DNA of 64,000 bases from Streptomyces sp. 35G-GA-8 (GTDB lineage: Bacteria > Actinomycetota > Actinomycetes > Streptomycetales > Streptomycetaceae), in assembly GCF_023534745.1 (NCBI RefSeq), contig NZ_JAMHJQ010000005.1, forward strand, positions 1-64,000. Direction: 5' to 3'. Of this stretch, positions 1 through 22,840 are shown piece by piece (positions within the stretch are counted from its first letter, which is position 1; each line of letters begins with the position of its first letter). Position numbers and translations under genes: made by a program. The notes under the pieces are model-generated. The model had not been told where the DNA came from and did not search any database. It worked only from the letters and a program-made list of their open reading frames with translations.

Positions 1-2023
1 CCGCATCAGCCAACGACCACACACCCGCCACATACGCCGCCGCCAACTCACCAATCGAATGACCCGCCACCACATCCGGCCGGACACCCCACGACTCCAG
101 CAACCGGAACAACGCCACCTCGACCGCGAACAACGCCGGCTGCGTCACCCCCGTCTCATTCAGCGCCTCGGCATCCTCACCGAACACCACCTCACGCACC
201 ACCGGATCAAACTCACCCAACACCCCGTCAAGCGCCTCCGCGAACACCGGGAACCGCCCCGCCAACTCACGACCCATCCCCAGCCGCTGCGAACCCTGAC
301 CCGAGAACAGGAAACCCACTCGGTGCGGCGTCGCCTCTCCCACCACAACGCCCGGCCCGCCACGCCCCTCGGCGATGGCGGCCAGCCGGTCGGTGGTGGT
401 GGCCCGGTCCTCGGCCAGCAGCACGGCACGGTGCTCGAACAGGGATCGTGTCGTGGCCAGGGAGAAGCCGACGCCCACCGGATCGAAGTCGGCGGAACCC
501 TCCACGGCGGACCGGAGGCGGTCAGCCTGTGCGCGCAGCGCGTCGGGGGTCCGGGCGGACAGCAGCCACGGCGACGGCGCGGCGGGCGCGGCGGAGTCGG
601 CCGGCGGGCCGGCGTCCACCGTGGACTCCGGATCGGCGGTGGGCGCCTCCTCCAGGATGATGTGGGCGTTCGTGCCGCTGACGCCGAACGAGGACACACC
701 CGCGCGGCGCGGTTCGCCGGTCTCCGGCCACGGCTGCCCCTCGGTCAGCAGCGCCACGGTGCCCGCCGACCAGTCGACATGGCTGCTCGGCTCGTCGACA
801 TGCAGGGTCCTGGGCAGCACACCGTGCCGCATCGCCATGACCATCTTGATGATGCCGCCGACGCCGGCCGCCGCCTGGGCGTGGCCGATGTTCGACTTCA
901 GCGACCCGAGCCACAGCGGCCGGTCCCCGGTCCGCTCCGCGCCGTAGGTCGCGATGAGCGCCTGTGCCTCGATCGGGTCGCCGAGTGTGGTTCCGGTGCC
1001 GTGTGCCTCGACCGCGTCCACCTGGGACGGAGTAAGTCGCGCGCTCGCCAGCGCCTGGGTGATCACCGTCTGCTGGGACGGTCCGTTCGGTGCGGTCAGG
1101 CCGTTGGACGCGCCGTCCTGGTTCACCGCGGAACCGCGGATCACTGCCAGCACGGTGTGGCCGTTGCGGCGGGCGTCGGACAGCCGCTCCACCAGCAGCA
1201 TCCCGACCCCTTCGCCCCAGCCGGTGCCGTCGGCGCTGTCGGAGAACGCCTTGCAGCGGCCGTCCAGGGACAGGGCGCGCTGCCTGCTGTACTCGACGAA
1301 CGTGCGCGGCGTGGACATGAAAGTGGCGCCGCCCGCGAGTGCCAGTGAGCATTCCTCGCGGCGCAGCGCCACCATCGCCAGGTGGAGCGCCACTAAGGAG
1401 GACGAGCAGGCCGTGTCCACCGTCACCGCGGGCCCGACGAGGCCGAGCGTGTAGGCGATCCTGCCGGACGCGATGCTGCCCGCGCTGCCGTTGGCGAGGA
1501 AGCCCTCGAACCCCTCGGGCGCCTGCGGGAGCCGCGCGGCGTAGTCGTTGTACATCACGCCCGCGAACACACCGGTCCTGGTGTCCTTGGCGCGCACCGG
1601 GTCGATGCCCGCGTGCTCGAACGCCTCCCACGACGTCTCCAGGAGCAACCGCTGCTGCGGGTCCATCGCCAGTGCCTCACGCGGGCTGACCCCGAAGAAC
1701 GCCGGGTCGAAGCCCGCGGCTCCCTGGAGGAAGCCGCCGTGCCGGGTGATCGACGTGCCCGCGTGTTCAGGGTCGGGGTCGTAGAGCGCGTCGACGTCCC
1801 AGCCGCGGTCGGCGGGGAACTCCACCACGGCGTCCCCGCCGTCGACCAGCAGCCGCCACAGGTCTTCCGGCGACTCGACACCACCGGGGTAGCGGCAGCT
1901 CATCCCGATGATCGCGATGGGCTCGTTTTCCCGCTCCTCGACCTCGTGCAGGCGTCGGCGTGTGGTGCGCAGATCGGTGGTGGCCCGCTTGAGGTAGTCG
2001 CGGAGCCTGTCCTCGTTCTCCAT
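1..2023 (-). CDS. Type I polyketide synthase, N-terminal part (docking helix, KS, start of AT); runs off the left edge
   Basis: The gene starts at ATG 2023 with a GGAG-type site just upstream and reads leftwards out of the window. The first ~35 residues are a charged helix ([15 protein letters not shown]...), a typical N-terminal docking domain. It probably pairs with the acidic C-terminus of the PKS encoded 53 bp upstream. The KS has the catalytic Cys motif [10 protein letters not shown] and both active-site His motifs ([19 protein letters not shown]), so it looks active. The AT begins [14 protein letters not shown] and carries [10 protein letters not shown], the usual form in malonyl-specific ATs, but the second specificity motif lies outside the window. 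From about position 360 to 1 codon choice changes (many GGT, GGG, TTG, GAT), unlike the C-ending codons of the KS. This is the third extension module of the line. Confidence 0.95.
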   Translation of the reverse strand, partial: MENEDRLRDYLKRATTDLRTTRRRLHEVEERENEPIAIIGMSCRYPGGVESPEDLWRLLVDGGDAVVEFPADRGWDVDALYDPDPEHAGTSITRHGGFLQGAAGFDPAFFGVSPREALAMDPQQRLLLETSWEAFEHAGIDPVRAKDTRTGVFAGVMYNDYAARLPQAPEGFEGFLANGSAGSIASGRIAYTLGLVGPAVTVDTACSSSLVALHLAMVALRREECSLALAGGATFMSTPRTFVEYSRQRALSLDGRCKAFSDSADGTGWGEGVGMLLVERLSDARRNGHTVLAVIRGSAVNQDGASNGLTAPNGPSQQTVITQALASARLTPSQVDAVEAHGTGTTLGDPIEAQALIATYGAERTGDRPLWLGSLKSNIGHAQAAAGVGGIIKMVMAMRHGVLPRTLHVDEPSSHVDWSAGTVALLTEGQPWPETGEPRRAGVSSFGVSGTNAHIILEEAPTADPESTVDAGPPADSAAPAAPSPWLLSARTPDALRAQADRLRSAVEGSADFDPVGVGFSLATTRSLFEHRAVLLAEDRATTTDRLAAIAEGRGGPGVVVGEATPHRVGFLFSGQGSQRLGMGRELAGRFPVFAEALDGVLGEFDPVVREVVFGEDAEALNETGVTQPALFAVEVALFRLLESWGVRPDVVAGHSIGELAAAYVAGVWSLADA

Positions 2024-2076
2024 CTGGCGTGTGCTCCTTACGGCGGTGCGGACGGGATCGACGCGGTCCGGCCTGG

Positions 2077-15099
<13,023 letters not shown>

Positions 15100-17064
15100 G
15101 GCAGCCTCTGCTCTCGTCAGTCGTCCACCAGAATCGAAACGCTTTCTCGGCGACGCCGCCGCCATAACGGCCGCAATTCAAGCCAGCGACCCGAGAATTG
15201 TCAACCAATGCATGACCGACTGCGTTGACGGTTCGCGCACCGGCCGGGAATGCCCGACGGGACGCACAGATGTAGGTCGGGGCTCATGGACTCTCGGACT
15301 TTACCGAGCGAACTTGAGAAATTAACCCGGCCATCGACGCCTCCAGGAAATGACCGGGGCGGCCCTTGCCCGCGCGTCGACCCTCGTATATGTCCGCGCG
15401 AAGAGCCGATTGTATACGGCGACGAAACCAGCTCACCGACCGGATGAGTCGGAGGTCACACGAACACCCGAAATGCCGCCCGACCTGCCTGCCAATGACT
15501 TCCACTCAATGAAATCTTTACGAACCCCGGGAGAACGCGCCCACGCCGAGAACACCGGTAAACGCAGGCCAGGGGCACGAGAGGGGGTCGGTTGGGCAGC
15601 GGTGCTCGCACGGCGGCGACGAAACCCGGCCGGAACTCGATGCCTCGGCGGCCGAAAGGGACGCGGACCACGAGCTGGATGGCGGAAACCCCAACGGCGA
15701 TGGCCTGAATGAACCGCACATCCGGGAATCACAGCGCTCAGCCGCTGGTCAAGAGGTGAGCCACGGGCTTGGGCGAATCGGCCTCAGCACCCGGCCGGCC
15801 AACTGTCACGCCACTCATCCCCCGCCGGCCCGGTGGGCGGCCATGGCGGCGAGGCGACCGGTGAGATCACGCCCGCGAGGGGCCGCTGAATAATGTATGC
15901 AGAGACGTGGAAACGTATTCCCAAAACGCTCTGTTCATCCTAATGAAACGCAGGCCCGCGCCGAGATTCGCGCCGCCTGAGTGGAGTGCCGCAGAGCGTT
16001 CGGCACATAGTGGGCTTCATCACAGCCCAGTCCGGTATCCACGTGGCAACTCCGAACAGGAACGCCGCGTATACCGGATCCCGCACCACGAGCCACTGGA
16101 CGTCCGGCCCGACTGGGCGCGCCAAGCGAAAGGAACCGCGGGAAGCCCGATTGAATACGCGAGTGGATTCACGCAAAGCCACAGTGAATGCAATACCGCC
16201 ATGCTCCAGCGCCTGGTTCAGGCTATCGGAATGGGCGTTGCCCGCACCAGGCTCTTCGCTTGTGGTTATGGGATGCGAGACAACACGTCACCGTCGGCGC
16301 ATGGAACCCGCCACCTTACGACGCGAATGCGCCGAAGCATATGCCAACGCGAATCGCCGAACCTCCGTCACCTGGCATTGCTCCGCGTCGTCCGTGTCCG
16401 CGACACATGAGAATTTCACGTTCGACACACCGCACACCGTGTCCGATTTATGGGCGTCCATGAACACGTCGTGCCCGTTTGACCACCCTCGCGCTCCGTT
16501 TGCTGCCCGCTTTGGGTCCGTTCCCGCTCGCCTCGGTTCATCTCACACGTCCGGCACACCCGAATGGGCCCACGACCCAACAGCCGCGACACCCCCGCAG
16601 ACGTCGCGGACCCGTACAGGCCCCCGGCGCGCCAGGTCCGGCGGCGGTAGGGAATCCGGAAGGTTACGCGCCCACGCACGCTCGTTACGTCGTCGTCACC
16701 CACTCCGAGGCGACGCACGCCGCCGCGGCGGGCGTCGATGGCTGATACGACCCGACCATGACGCCCTTCCGGCGGCCGCGAGGCGGACTTTCCCGCCCCC
16801 ACACGGCGAAGGAACGGCTGAACACAACGAAGGGATGACGGGGGGCCAGGACCATGGCGACGTGCGCGCGGCGCCTCCATCGGGCCATGGACGCCATCCT
16901 GCGGCGCCCGTTTGTTCACCGGATCGTCGTAGAAGCACGGCGGCTTCGGCGGCCCGCGAAGATCGATCTCCGAGAGGAGTTCAGGCATGTCGACCCGCTC
17001 CCGGCCCTCTCGACGGGTTCTTACGCAACCGGCCTCGACCTCAAAACCTGTGAGGATCACGACC
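15100..17064. other. Long intergenic region upstream of the PKS with no convincing gene
   Basis: Nearly 2 kb between the PKS start and the GNAT gene. Base composition is visibly lower in GC than in the flanking genes. Open frames here are short and show no third-position GC bias and no recognisable motif. It presumably contains the leftward PKS promoter. It may also hold decayed sequence, but I could not identify a parent gene in either strand. Confidence 0.5.
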
Positions 17065-17634
17065 GTGACCTACACCATCCGTGCATACACCCGCGCCGAC
17101 GAGGGCTCCTGGCTCCGCTGCCGGGTGCTCTCCTTCCTGAACACCGCCTACTACGACGACGTCGATCGCGCCAAGCCCGCCATCCCGGTTCCCGGCCTCG
17201 AACTGGTAGCAGTCGATCGGACGGACACCGTGGTGGGGATCATGGACACCATGGTCGTGGACACGCTGGCCACCATCGACACCGTCGCCGTCCACCCCGA
17301 TCACCAGCATCGCGGACTCGGCCGTGCGCTCCTCCGCGAAACGCGCTCCCGGATCGGCGACGTGGGGGTGACCACGCTCGACGCGTGGACCCGAGACGAC
17401 CCGGACACCCTGCGCTGGTACCGGGCGATGGGTTTCGAGGAAAGTGACCACTACCTCCACGTCTTCGCGCATGCCTACACCGCCGCGGACGAGCCTGACC
17501 GCGTCGTCCTCGAACCGCGGCCCCGTCTGCGGCTGATGGCCGCGTTCCTGCACGCGGAACTCGCGGACGAGACCCAACTACGAAGCGAATTCAGCCGGGT
17601 TCACGTCTGCCGCCGGTTCTCCATGACTCCCTGA
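17065..17634 (+). CDS. GNAT-family N-acetyltransferase
   Basis: About 189 residues from GTG 17065, chosen because GAGG lies nine bases upstream. Extending to 16987 would add an unconserved basic tail. The acetyl-CoA binding motif A is clear in IDTVAVHPDHQHRGLGRALL (Q/RxxGxG/A form), preceded by a strand-rich N-terminus and followed by WYRAMGFEE, the usual GNAT C-terminal signature. These enzymes move an acetyl group from acetyl-CoA to a small-molecule or protein amine. The substrate cannot be told. It converges on the ABC transporter gene at 17692. Its location between a PKS line and a RiPP unit does not place it in either pathway. Confidence 0.85.
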   Translation: MTYTIRAYTRADEGSWLRCRVLSFLNTAYYDDVDRAKPAIPVPGLELVAVDRTDTVVGIMDTMVVDTLATIDTVAVHPDHQHRGLGRALLRETRSRIGDVGVTTLDAWTRDDPDTLRWYRAMGFEESDHYLHVFAHAYTAADEPDRVVLEPRPRLRLMAAFLHAELADETQLRSEFSRVHVCRRFSMTP

Positions 17635-17691
17635 AGGGTGGGACAGCGGCGGCAGGCCCAGGAGAGCTGCGGCCGGGAGCTGTCCGCGTAT

Positions 17692-19626
17692 CTACGGCGC
17701 GGGCTTCGAGGCGACCACCGACCCGTGAGCCGGATCGCGGGTGAACAGGCGCGTGAACGCACCGCCTGACAGGGTCAGTTCGTCCCACGTTCCCTCCTCC
17801 ACGATCCGCCCTTCCTCAAGCACCGCGACACGGTCGGCCCTGCGGACGGTGGCGGGGCGGTGCGCGATCACGAGGGTCGTGCGGCCGGCGGAGACCCGGG
17901 CGAGGGCCCCGGCGAGTTCCGCGTCGCCCCGGTGGTCGAGATGTGCCGTGGTCTCGTCGAGGACCAGCACCCGGGGGTCGCTCAACAGCGCTCTGGCCAG
18001 GGCCACCCGGGCCCGTTGTCCGCCTGACAGGGTGGCCCCCCGTTCGCCGACCGCCGTGCCGAGCCCTTCGGGGAGGGCGTCGACGATGGAATCGATGCCG
18101 CAGACACGGATCACGGTGCGCAACCGCTCCGGGGTGGCGTCGGGGGCTCCAAGACGCAGATTCTCGGCGAGCGTGCCGTGGAAGAGCGGAGCCTCCTGTC
18201 CGACGACGGCGATCGCGGCACGCAGGTCACGTTCGGGCAGATCCCTCAGGTCGGCGGGTTCGGCATCGGCTTCCGGCACCAACTCGACGTACCCCTTCTC
18301 GGGATCCCAGTAGCGAGCGAGCAGGTGTGCGCAGGTCGTCTTGCCCGCGCCCGACGCTCCGACGAGGGCCACGGTCTCCCCCGGCCGAACCGTCAGGTCC
18401 AGGCCGTCCAGAACGGGCTCGGCGCCGTACCCGAACCGGACGCCGCGCAGCCGTATCCCGAGCGGGCCGGCCGGCAGCGGGCGGGCAGTCGCCGGTTCCG
18501 GCGCGCCCGCCGGTACCTGGAGCACCGCACGGACCCGAACGGCCGCGGCACGCAGGCTGCCCGCCTGGCCCAGTGACGCCGCGGAGTCGGCGACCGGTGC
18601 CAGGGCCCCCAGGGCCAGGGCCATCGCGGCCGGGGCCCAGGCCCCGCCGAGCCGGCCCGCGGCGACCACGTGCGCCGTCGCGGCGACCACCCCGATCAGC
18701 GCGCCGACGATCAGCAGATCGCGGATGGCCCCCGCGCCGGCTTCCCAGGACTGCTCGGCACGCTGTTCCCGGGCCAGCCGGCGACCGTAGGACCGCAGCC
18801 GGGCCCGGTTGCGGTCCAGGGCTCCGGCCATCAACAGTTCGCGCAGGCCGTCGACGGTCTCGACGCTCTCCGCGGAGAGTTCGGCCAGCGCCGCTCGGGT
18901 GCGGGCCCCCCGCGCGGCACGGCCGCGTCCGTCCAGGACGGGCGCCCAGACGAGCAGCAGCGCGACGGGCAGTACGGCGGCGAGCAGCCAGGGTTCGAGA
19001 GTGCCGAGCACCGCTGCGGCCGAGCCGAACACCACTGCGGAGGCGAGGAGTTGGGCGATGGCGTGGGCGTAGAAGAACTCCAGCGCCTCCACGTCCCCGA
19101 GCGCGGTCGCGGCAAGGTCGCCGCTGCGGCGGCCCGCGATCCGGGCGGGCGCGCTGCGGGCCAGCCCGTCGAAGATCCGTACCCGCAGTTCGGCGAGGAC
19201 CCGGTAGGCGAGGTCGTGCGAGAGGTCCATCTCCCGCCAGGTGGACACTCCTCTGACCAGGACGAGCACGATGAGTGCGGTGACCGTGGCGGCGGACGGC
19301 GGGCGGTGCTCGATCACCGCCGTACCCACGGCGTACGCGCCGAGGGTGACCAGAGCGGCCAGCGCCGCCTGGTCGATCAGGGCGGCCAGGCAGGTACGCG
19401 CCACCATCGCACGGTGCGCGCCGAGAACGGGCAGCAGGGAGCGCAGGGCACCCGACCGCTCTTCCCCGTGCCCGGCCGGGACTTCGCGAGGTTGGTCCGG
19501 GACTTCGCGGGGTTCGTCCGGGACTTCGCGGGGTTCGTCCGGGACTTCGCGGGGTTCGTCCGGGACTTCGTGAGATTCGTCAGGGACTTCGCGGGGTTCG
19601 TCCGGTCGCTGCTCGGTCGGCTTCAC
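17692..19626 (-). CDS. ABC transporter, fused permease/ATPase (second subunit of a heterodimeric pair)
   Basis: 644 residues from GTG 19626, overlapping the upstream transporter stop by four bases, so translationally coupled. After an odd N-terminal tail of PDEPREV repeats there are about six membrane segments and a nucleotide-binding domain with Walker A GASGAGKTT, signature LSGGQRARVALARALL and Walker B VLVLDE. Organisation and coupling to the preceding gene fit a CydDC-like exporter-fold heterodimer. The same fold is used by peptide exporters and by importers of metal-chelates such as YbtPQ and IrtAB. As last gene of the RiPP/metallophore unit it could export the mature peptide or take up its metal complex. 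The direction cannot be read from sequence. Confidence 0.9.
   Translation of the reverse strand: MKPTEQRPDEPREVPDESHEVPDEPREVPDEPREVPDEPREVPDQPREVPAGHGEERSGALRSLLPVLGAHRAMVARTCLAALIDQAALAALVTLGAYAVGTAVIEHRPPSAATVTALIVLVLVRGVSTWREMDLSHDLAYRVLAELRVRIFDGLARSAPARIAGRRSGDLAATALGDVEALEFFYAHAIAQLLASAVVFGSAAAVLGTLEPWLLAAVLPVALLLVWAPVLDGRGRAARGARTRAALAELSAESVETVDGLRELLMAGALDRNRARLRSYGRRLAREQRAEQSWEAGAGAIRDLLIVGALIGVVAATAHVVAAGRLGGAWAPAAMALALGALAPVADSAASLGQAGSLRAAAVRVRAVLQVPAGAPEPATARPLPAGPLGIRLRGVRFGYGAEPVLDGLDLTVRPGETVALVGASGAGKTTCAHLLARYWDPEKGYVELVPEADAEPADLRDLPERDLRAAIAVVGQEAPLFHGTLAENLRLGAPDATPERLRTVIRVCGIDSIVDALPEGLGTAVGERGATLSGGQRARVALARALLSDPRVLVLDETTAHLDHRGDAELAGALARVSAGRTTLVIAHRPATVRRADRVAVLEEGRIVEEGTWDELTLSGGAFTRLFTRDPAHGSVVASKPAP
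19478..19603. repeat. Six tandem 21-bp repeats inside the ABC transporter coding region
   Basis: Six in-frame copies of a 21-bp unit. Three are identical (19499-19561), the last at 19583-19603 matches them, and the first and fifth diverge. On the coding strand they encode the heptad PDEPREV or variants, giving an acidic, proline-rich cytoplasmic tail before the first membrane segment. Such a tract can change copy number by slippage without breaking the frame. Confidence 0.9.
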
Positions 19627-21365
19627 GCGGCCTGTTCCTCCGGAGCGGTGCTGTTGCCCGCGGCGACGAGCGAGGCGTACACGCCACCGCCCGCCAGCAG
19701 GCTCTGGTGATCGCCGACCGCTTCGACGCGACCGGCGTCGAGGACGACGATGTGGTCGGCGTGGCGTACGGCGTCGAGCCGGTGGGCGACGACCAGGCAG
19801 GTGCGACCGCGGCTCGCCGCCGGCAGTTCCCGCACGATCCGGGCCTCGCCGCGTTCGTCCACCGCGCTGGTCGCCTCGTCCAGGACCAGGACCGGTGCGT
19901 CGGCGAGCAACGCCCGTGCGAGCGCGAGCCGTTGGCGCTGGCCGCCGGAGAGCGTGGCACCGCGCTCGCCCACGAGAGTGGCGTAACCGTCGGGCAGGCG
20001 GGCGATCTCGTCGTGGATGCCCGCCGTGCGTGCCGCTTCGCGCAGTTCGGCGTCCGTCGCCGAGGGCCGGGCCAGGCGCAGGTTGTCCGCGATCGTGCTG
20101 TGGAACAGATACGTCTCCTGTGCCACCACCGCGACGCCCCGGCGCAGTGAGTCGAGCGCGTACGCGGTGGTGTCCATCCCGCCGACGGTGATCCGGCCGC
20201 TGTCGGGGTCACGGTGACGCAGCAGCAGGCTCAGGAGAGTCGATTTTCCGGCTCCGGAGGGCCCCACGATGGCCGTGGTGCGCCCGGCGGCGGCGGTGAA
20301 GGTGACCGCGCTCAGGGCGGGCAGCTCCGCCCCGGGGTGGGTGAAGCTCACATCCTGGAAGCTGACTTCGGGGGCCCGGTCCCACTCCGCGGCAGCCGTG
20401 CCGCGGTCGGCCACCCCGCCCTCGGCGGTGCGCAGCGCGGCGATGCCGTCGGCCGCGGAGACCCCGAGATAGCCCGCGTGCCATTCGCGGGAGAGATCAC
20501 GGACCGGGCGGAAGCACTCCGATGCCAGCATCAGCAGGAGGTACGTTCCGACGTCGGTGGTGCGCCCGGTGGTCGCGGAGGCGCACGCGACCAGGACCGC
20601 CGCCGCGGTTCCGCCCTGGACCGCCAGGTCGGTGAGACCGGTGTCGACCAGCGAGACGCGCAGCTTGGCCACGGTGGCGCGGTGCAGCGCCGCCGAACGC
20701 CGCTCCAGCCGTTCCCGGGTGCGGCCGACGGCTCCGGTGGCACGCAGCGTCGCCATGCCCTGCGACGCTTCCAGGTAGTCGGCCGCCAGAGCCTCGTAGG
20801 TGTCCCAGTGTTCCTTGCCGCGACGCGCCAGGAGCCGGTCCCACGCGCGCGGCCCGAACAGCGCGAGCAGCAGGGCGGGCCCCAGGGCCAGAACGGCGCT
20901 CGGCTCCACCCGGGCGACGAAGGCGAGCAGCAGGAGTGGCACGGTGCAGGTGATGAGCAACTGCGGAAGGTAGCGCGACACATAGGCGTCCACGCCCTCG
21001 ACGCCGTCGACGACGGTCGCCCGGACCGCTCCCGCCCGGGCGCCGGTGAACGCGGTCGGCCCCAGTTGTCCGAGGCGTTTCAGCAGGTCGTCGCGGAGCC
21101 GGACCCGGACGTTCGCTCCCGCCTTCACCGCTGTCAGTCGTTGTGTCCTGCCCAGCGCGGCGCGCGCCAGGACGACGGCGAACACCGCCCCGAGCAGCGA
21201 AGGGAGTCCGCTCAGATCGCCCCGGGCGATCCGGGAGAGCACGACGGCGAGCAGTACGGCCTGTGCGAGGTGGGTGAGCGTGACCACGACGAGCAGGGCG
21301 GTCGCGCCCGCCAGTGGCCGGGCCGCGCCGCGCGCGGCCCGCAGAAGTTCCGGGTGGAGCATCAT
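19623..21365 (-). CDS. ABC transporter, fused permease/ATPase (CydD-like first subunit)
   Basis: 580 residues from ATG 21365, overlapping the SagB-like gene stop as ATGA. The membrane domain contains a CydD-like segment (KEHWDTYEALAADYLEASQG followed by TLRATG). The ATPase domain has Walker A GPSGAGKST, signature LSGGQRQRLALARALL and Walker B VLVLDEATS. It most likely forms a heterodimer with the product of the downstream coupled gene. Automatic pipelines would probably call it CydD, but no cytochrome bd genes are present. Position directly after the azole-forming enzymes argues for transport of the RiPP product or its metal complex. Confidence 0.9.
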   Translation of the reverse strand: MMLHPELLRAARGAARPLAGATALLVVVTLTHLAQAVLLAVVLSRIARGDLSGLPSLLGAVFAVVLARAALGRTQRLTAVKAGANVRVRLRDDLLKRLGQLGPTAFTGARAGAVRATVVDGVEGVDAYVSRYLPQLLITCTVPLLLLAFVARVEPSAVLALGPALLLALFGPRAWDRLLARRGKEHWDTYEALAADYLEASQGMATLRATGAVGRTRERLERRSAALHRATVAKLRVSLVDTGLTDLAVQGGTAAAVLVACASATTGRTTDVGTYLLLMLASECFRPVRDLSREWHAGYLGVSAADGIAALRTAEGGVADRGTAAAEWDRAPEVSFQDVSFTHPGAELPALSAVTFTAAAGRTTAIVGPSGAGKSTLLSLLLRHRDPDSGRITVGGMDTTAYALDSLRRGVAVVAQETYLFHSTIADNLRLARPSATDAELREAARTAGIHDEIARLPDGYATLVGERGATLSGGQRQRLALARALLADAPVLVLDEATSAVDERGEARIVRELPAASRGRTCLVVAHRLDAVRHADHIVVLDAGRVEAVGDHQSLLAGGGVYASLVAAGNSTAPEEQAA

Positions 21366-22828
21366 GGGCGTTCTTCCTCGCGGGGCGGAGTGGTCGGGGC
21401 GGGCGGGCCGCCGAGGGCGAGACCGTGCACGATCCAGTCGCGTCCGGGGGCCTCGCCGAGCGCGGCGCCGAGGTCGGCCTGTTGCCAGGAGCCGATGGGC
21501 CGTGACGGGAGTCCCTCCGCCGCGGCGTGGGCGTGCGCCATTCCGGCGGCGTATCCGGCGGCGAGGTGGTCGAGTCCGACCCTGGCGGCGGGGGCGTCGG
21601 AGGGGCAGCCGTGGGCCAGCAGTACGGCGCCCGCCTCGGCGATCCAGCCCTGCCCGGCGGCCCAGTGGGCGAGGGTGGGCCGTGCCTCTCCGGTCGCCAG
21701 AACGCGCAGGACCGGCGCGGCTCGCACGGCCGACGCGGCTCGCACAGCAAGTCCCGGGCGCATGGCGGGCGGTGCGGCCAGGGTGAGCAGCCCGGGGGTG
21801 GGGCCGCCGACGGCCGCACTCCACGTCGGTCCATCCGGCCACGCGTCGACCGCCGTGGTGAGGATCCGGGCCAGCAGTTCCTCGGAAGGCGGCTGTGTGA
21901 GATCCGCCGGGTCGGCGCTCCGGCGCTGCGGCAGCACGCTGTCCGTGACGGGCGCGGGGCGCCTGGCGGTGTGCCAGGAGGCCCCGGTCCGCTCACCGGC
22001 GCCGAGGATCTCCAGCAGATACCGGGTCTCGGCGAGTGCGACAGGCGGCATGACGTCCGCACCGGGCCGGGCGGCGGGAACGTCCGCGAGCGGGAGCCGG
22101 GCCCAGAGCGACAGCGGGTCGTCCAAGTGGCCGGCCTCTCGGGGGGTGAGGCGGACGGCGGCGAGTGGCTGTTCCGGTTCGGTGCCGGGCCAGAGGGTCT
22201 TCCAGTCACCCGCGCGCGGAAGCCCGGCCGCTGCGGAGAGGGTGGCACCGTCCGCGTCCAGGCAGACCGTCGGAGCTGTCCCTTCCGCTGCCAGGACCAG
22301 TGCGGCGGCGGCATGGCCGGCGTCCAGTAGGAGCAGGGGCCAGGCCCGGTGACCGTAGTGGGTGACGGTGGTCCCGGCGGTGACCGTGAGTACGGCGATC
22401 GCTCCCGGCGGCGCGTCGGCCGGGGCCGGGCCGCGGCGATGGACCCGGTGGGCGTGCGGCGCGTAGGCATACCGTCCGGGCGGCAGCGAGCAGCCCGCAC
22501 CGAGCAGCAGATGGAGCCGGACCGGGTGCAGGGCGCCCGCCGAGGGTACGGGGCGACGCCAGCCCGCCCCGCCGCCCGGCACCGCGAGCGACAGCCGCAG
22601 CAGCCGGTCCAGGTCCACCCGTTCGCCGCCCGGGGACATCTGTCCGGGGCCGCCGTACTGCCCGGGGCCACCCGGCTCGCCCGGCCGCCCGAGGGGGAAC
22701 GACTCACCGGCCCAGGGGAAGGAGCGGTACGGCGTGAGGGCCGCACGGGCGGGCACGTGGGCGGATCTGGCGTGGGCGAGGGCATGCCTCAGCGCCTGGT
22801 CGGCGGCGGATACGGGAGTGCGAGTCAT
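21362..22828 (-). CDS. SagB/McbC-type azoline dehydrogenase (nitroreductase fold)
   Basis: 488 residues from ATG 22828, with GAAGG upstream and 12 bp after the YcaO stop. The motif RRPVPSAGALHPVRLHLLL (about residues 91-109) is the FMN-binding signature of SagB-type dehydrogenases, which oxidise thiazolines or oxazolines to thiazoles or oxazoles. The length suits a two-half nitroreductase-like protein. The C-terminal half keeps a second, weaker copy of the pattern (GLDHLAAGYAAGMAHAHA region). The reaction would be FMN-dependent oxidation of rings made by the adjacent YcaO/C-protein pair. Missing residues in the weaker half may leave a single active site. The family call is secure; activity is inferred from context. 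Confidence 0.88.
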   Translation of the reverse strand: MTRTPVSAADQALRHALAHARSAHVPARAALTPYRSFPWAGESFPLGRPGEPGGPGQYGGPGQMSPGGERVDLDRLLRLSLAVPGGGAGWRRPVPSAGALHPVRLHLLLGAGCSLPPGRYAYAPHAHRVHRRGPAPADAPPGAIAVLTVTAGTTVTHYGHRAWPLLLLDAGHAAAALVLAAEGTAPTVCLDADGATLSAAAGLPRAGDWKTLWPGTEPEQPLAAVRLTPREAGHLDDPLSLWARLPLADVPAARPGADVMPPVALAETRYLLEILGAGERTGASWHTARRPAPVTDSVLPQRRSADPADLTQPPSEELLARILTTAVDAWPDGPTWSAAVGGPTPGLLTLAAPPAMRPGLAVRAASAVRAAPVLRVLATGEARPTLAHWAAGQGWIAEAGAVLLAHGCPSDAPAARVGLDHLAAGYAAGMAHAHAAAEGLPSRPIGSWQQADLGAALGEAPGRDWIVHGLALGGPPAPTTPPREEERP

Positions 22829-22840
22829 GAACGGGTGCCT

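Noticed and set aside
59-1348. Long plus-strand open frame opposite the PKS KS domain
   Set aside because: High-GC mirror of the real minus-strand gene; the translation is rich in Arg, Gly and His without domain structure.
15907-16410. Open frame of 167 codons in the region upstream of the PKS
   Set aside because: No ribosome site, no third-position GC bias and no recognisable motif; the opposite strand has equally open frames.
17692-21365. CydDC thiol exporter for cytochrome bd assembly
   Set aside because: Subunit order and sequence fit the fold, but no cydAB genes are near and both genes are coupled to the azole RiPP genes.
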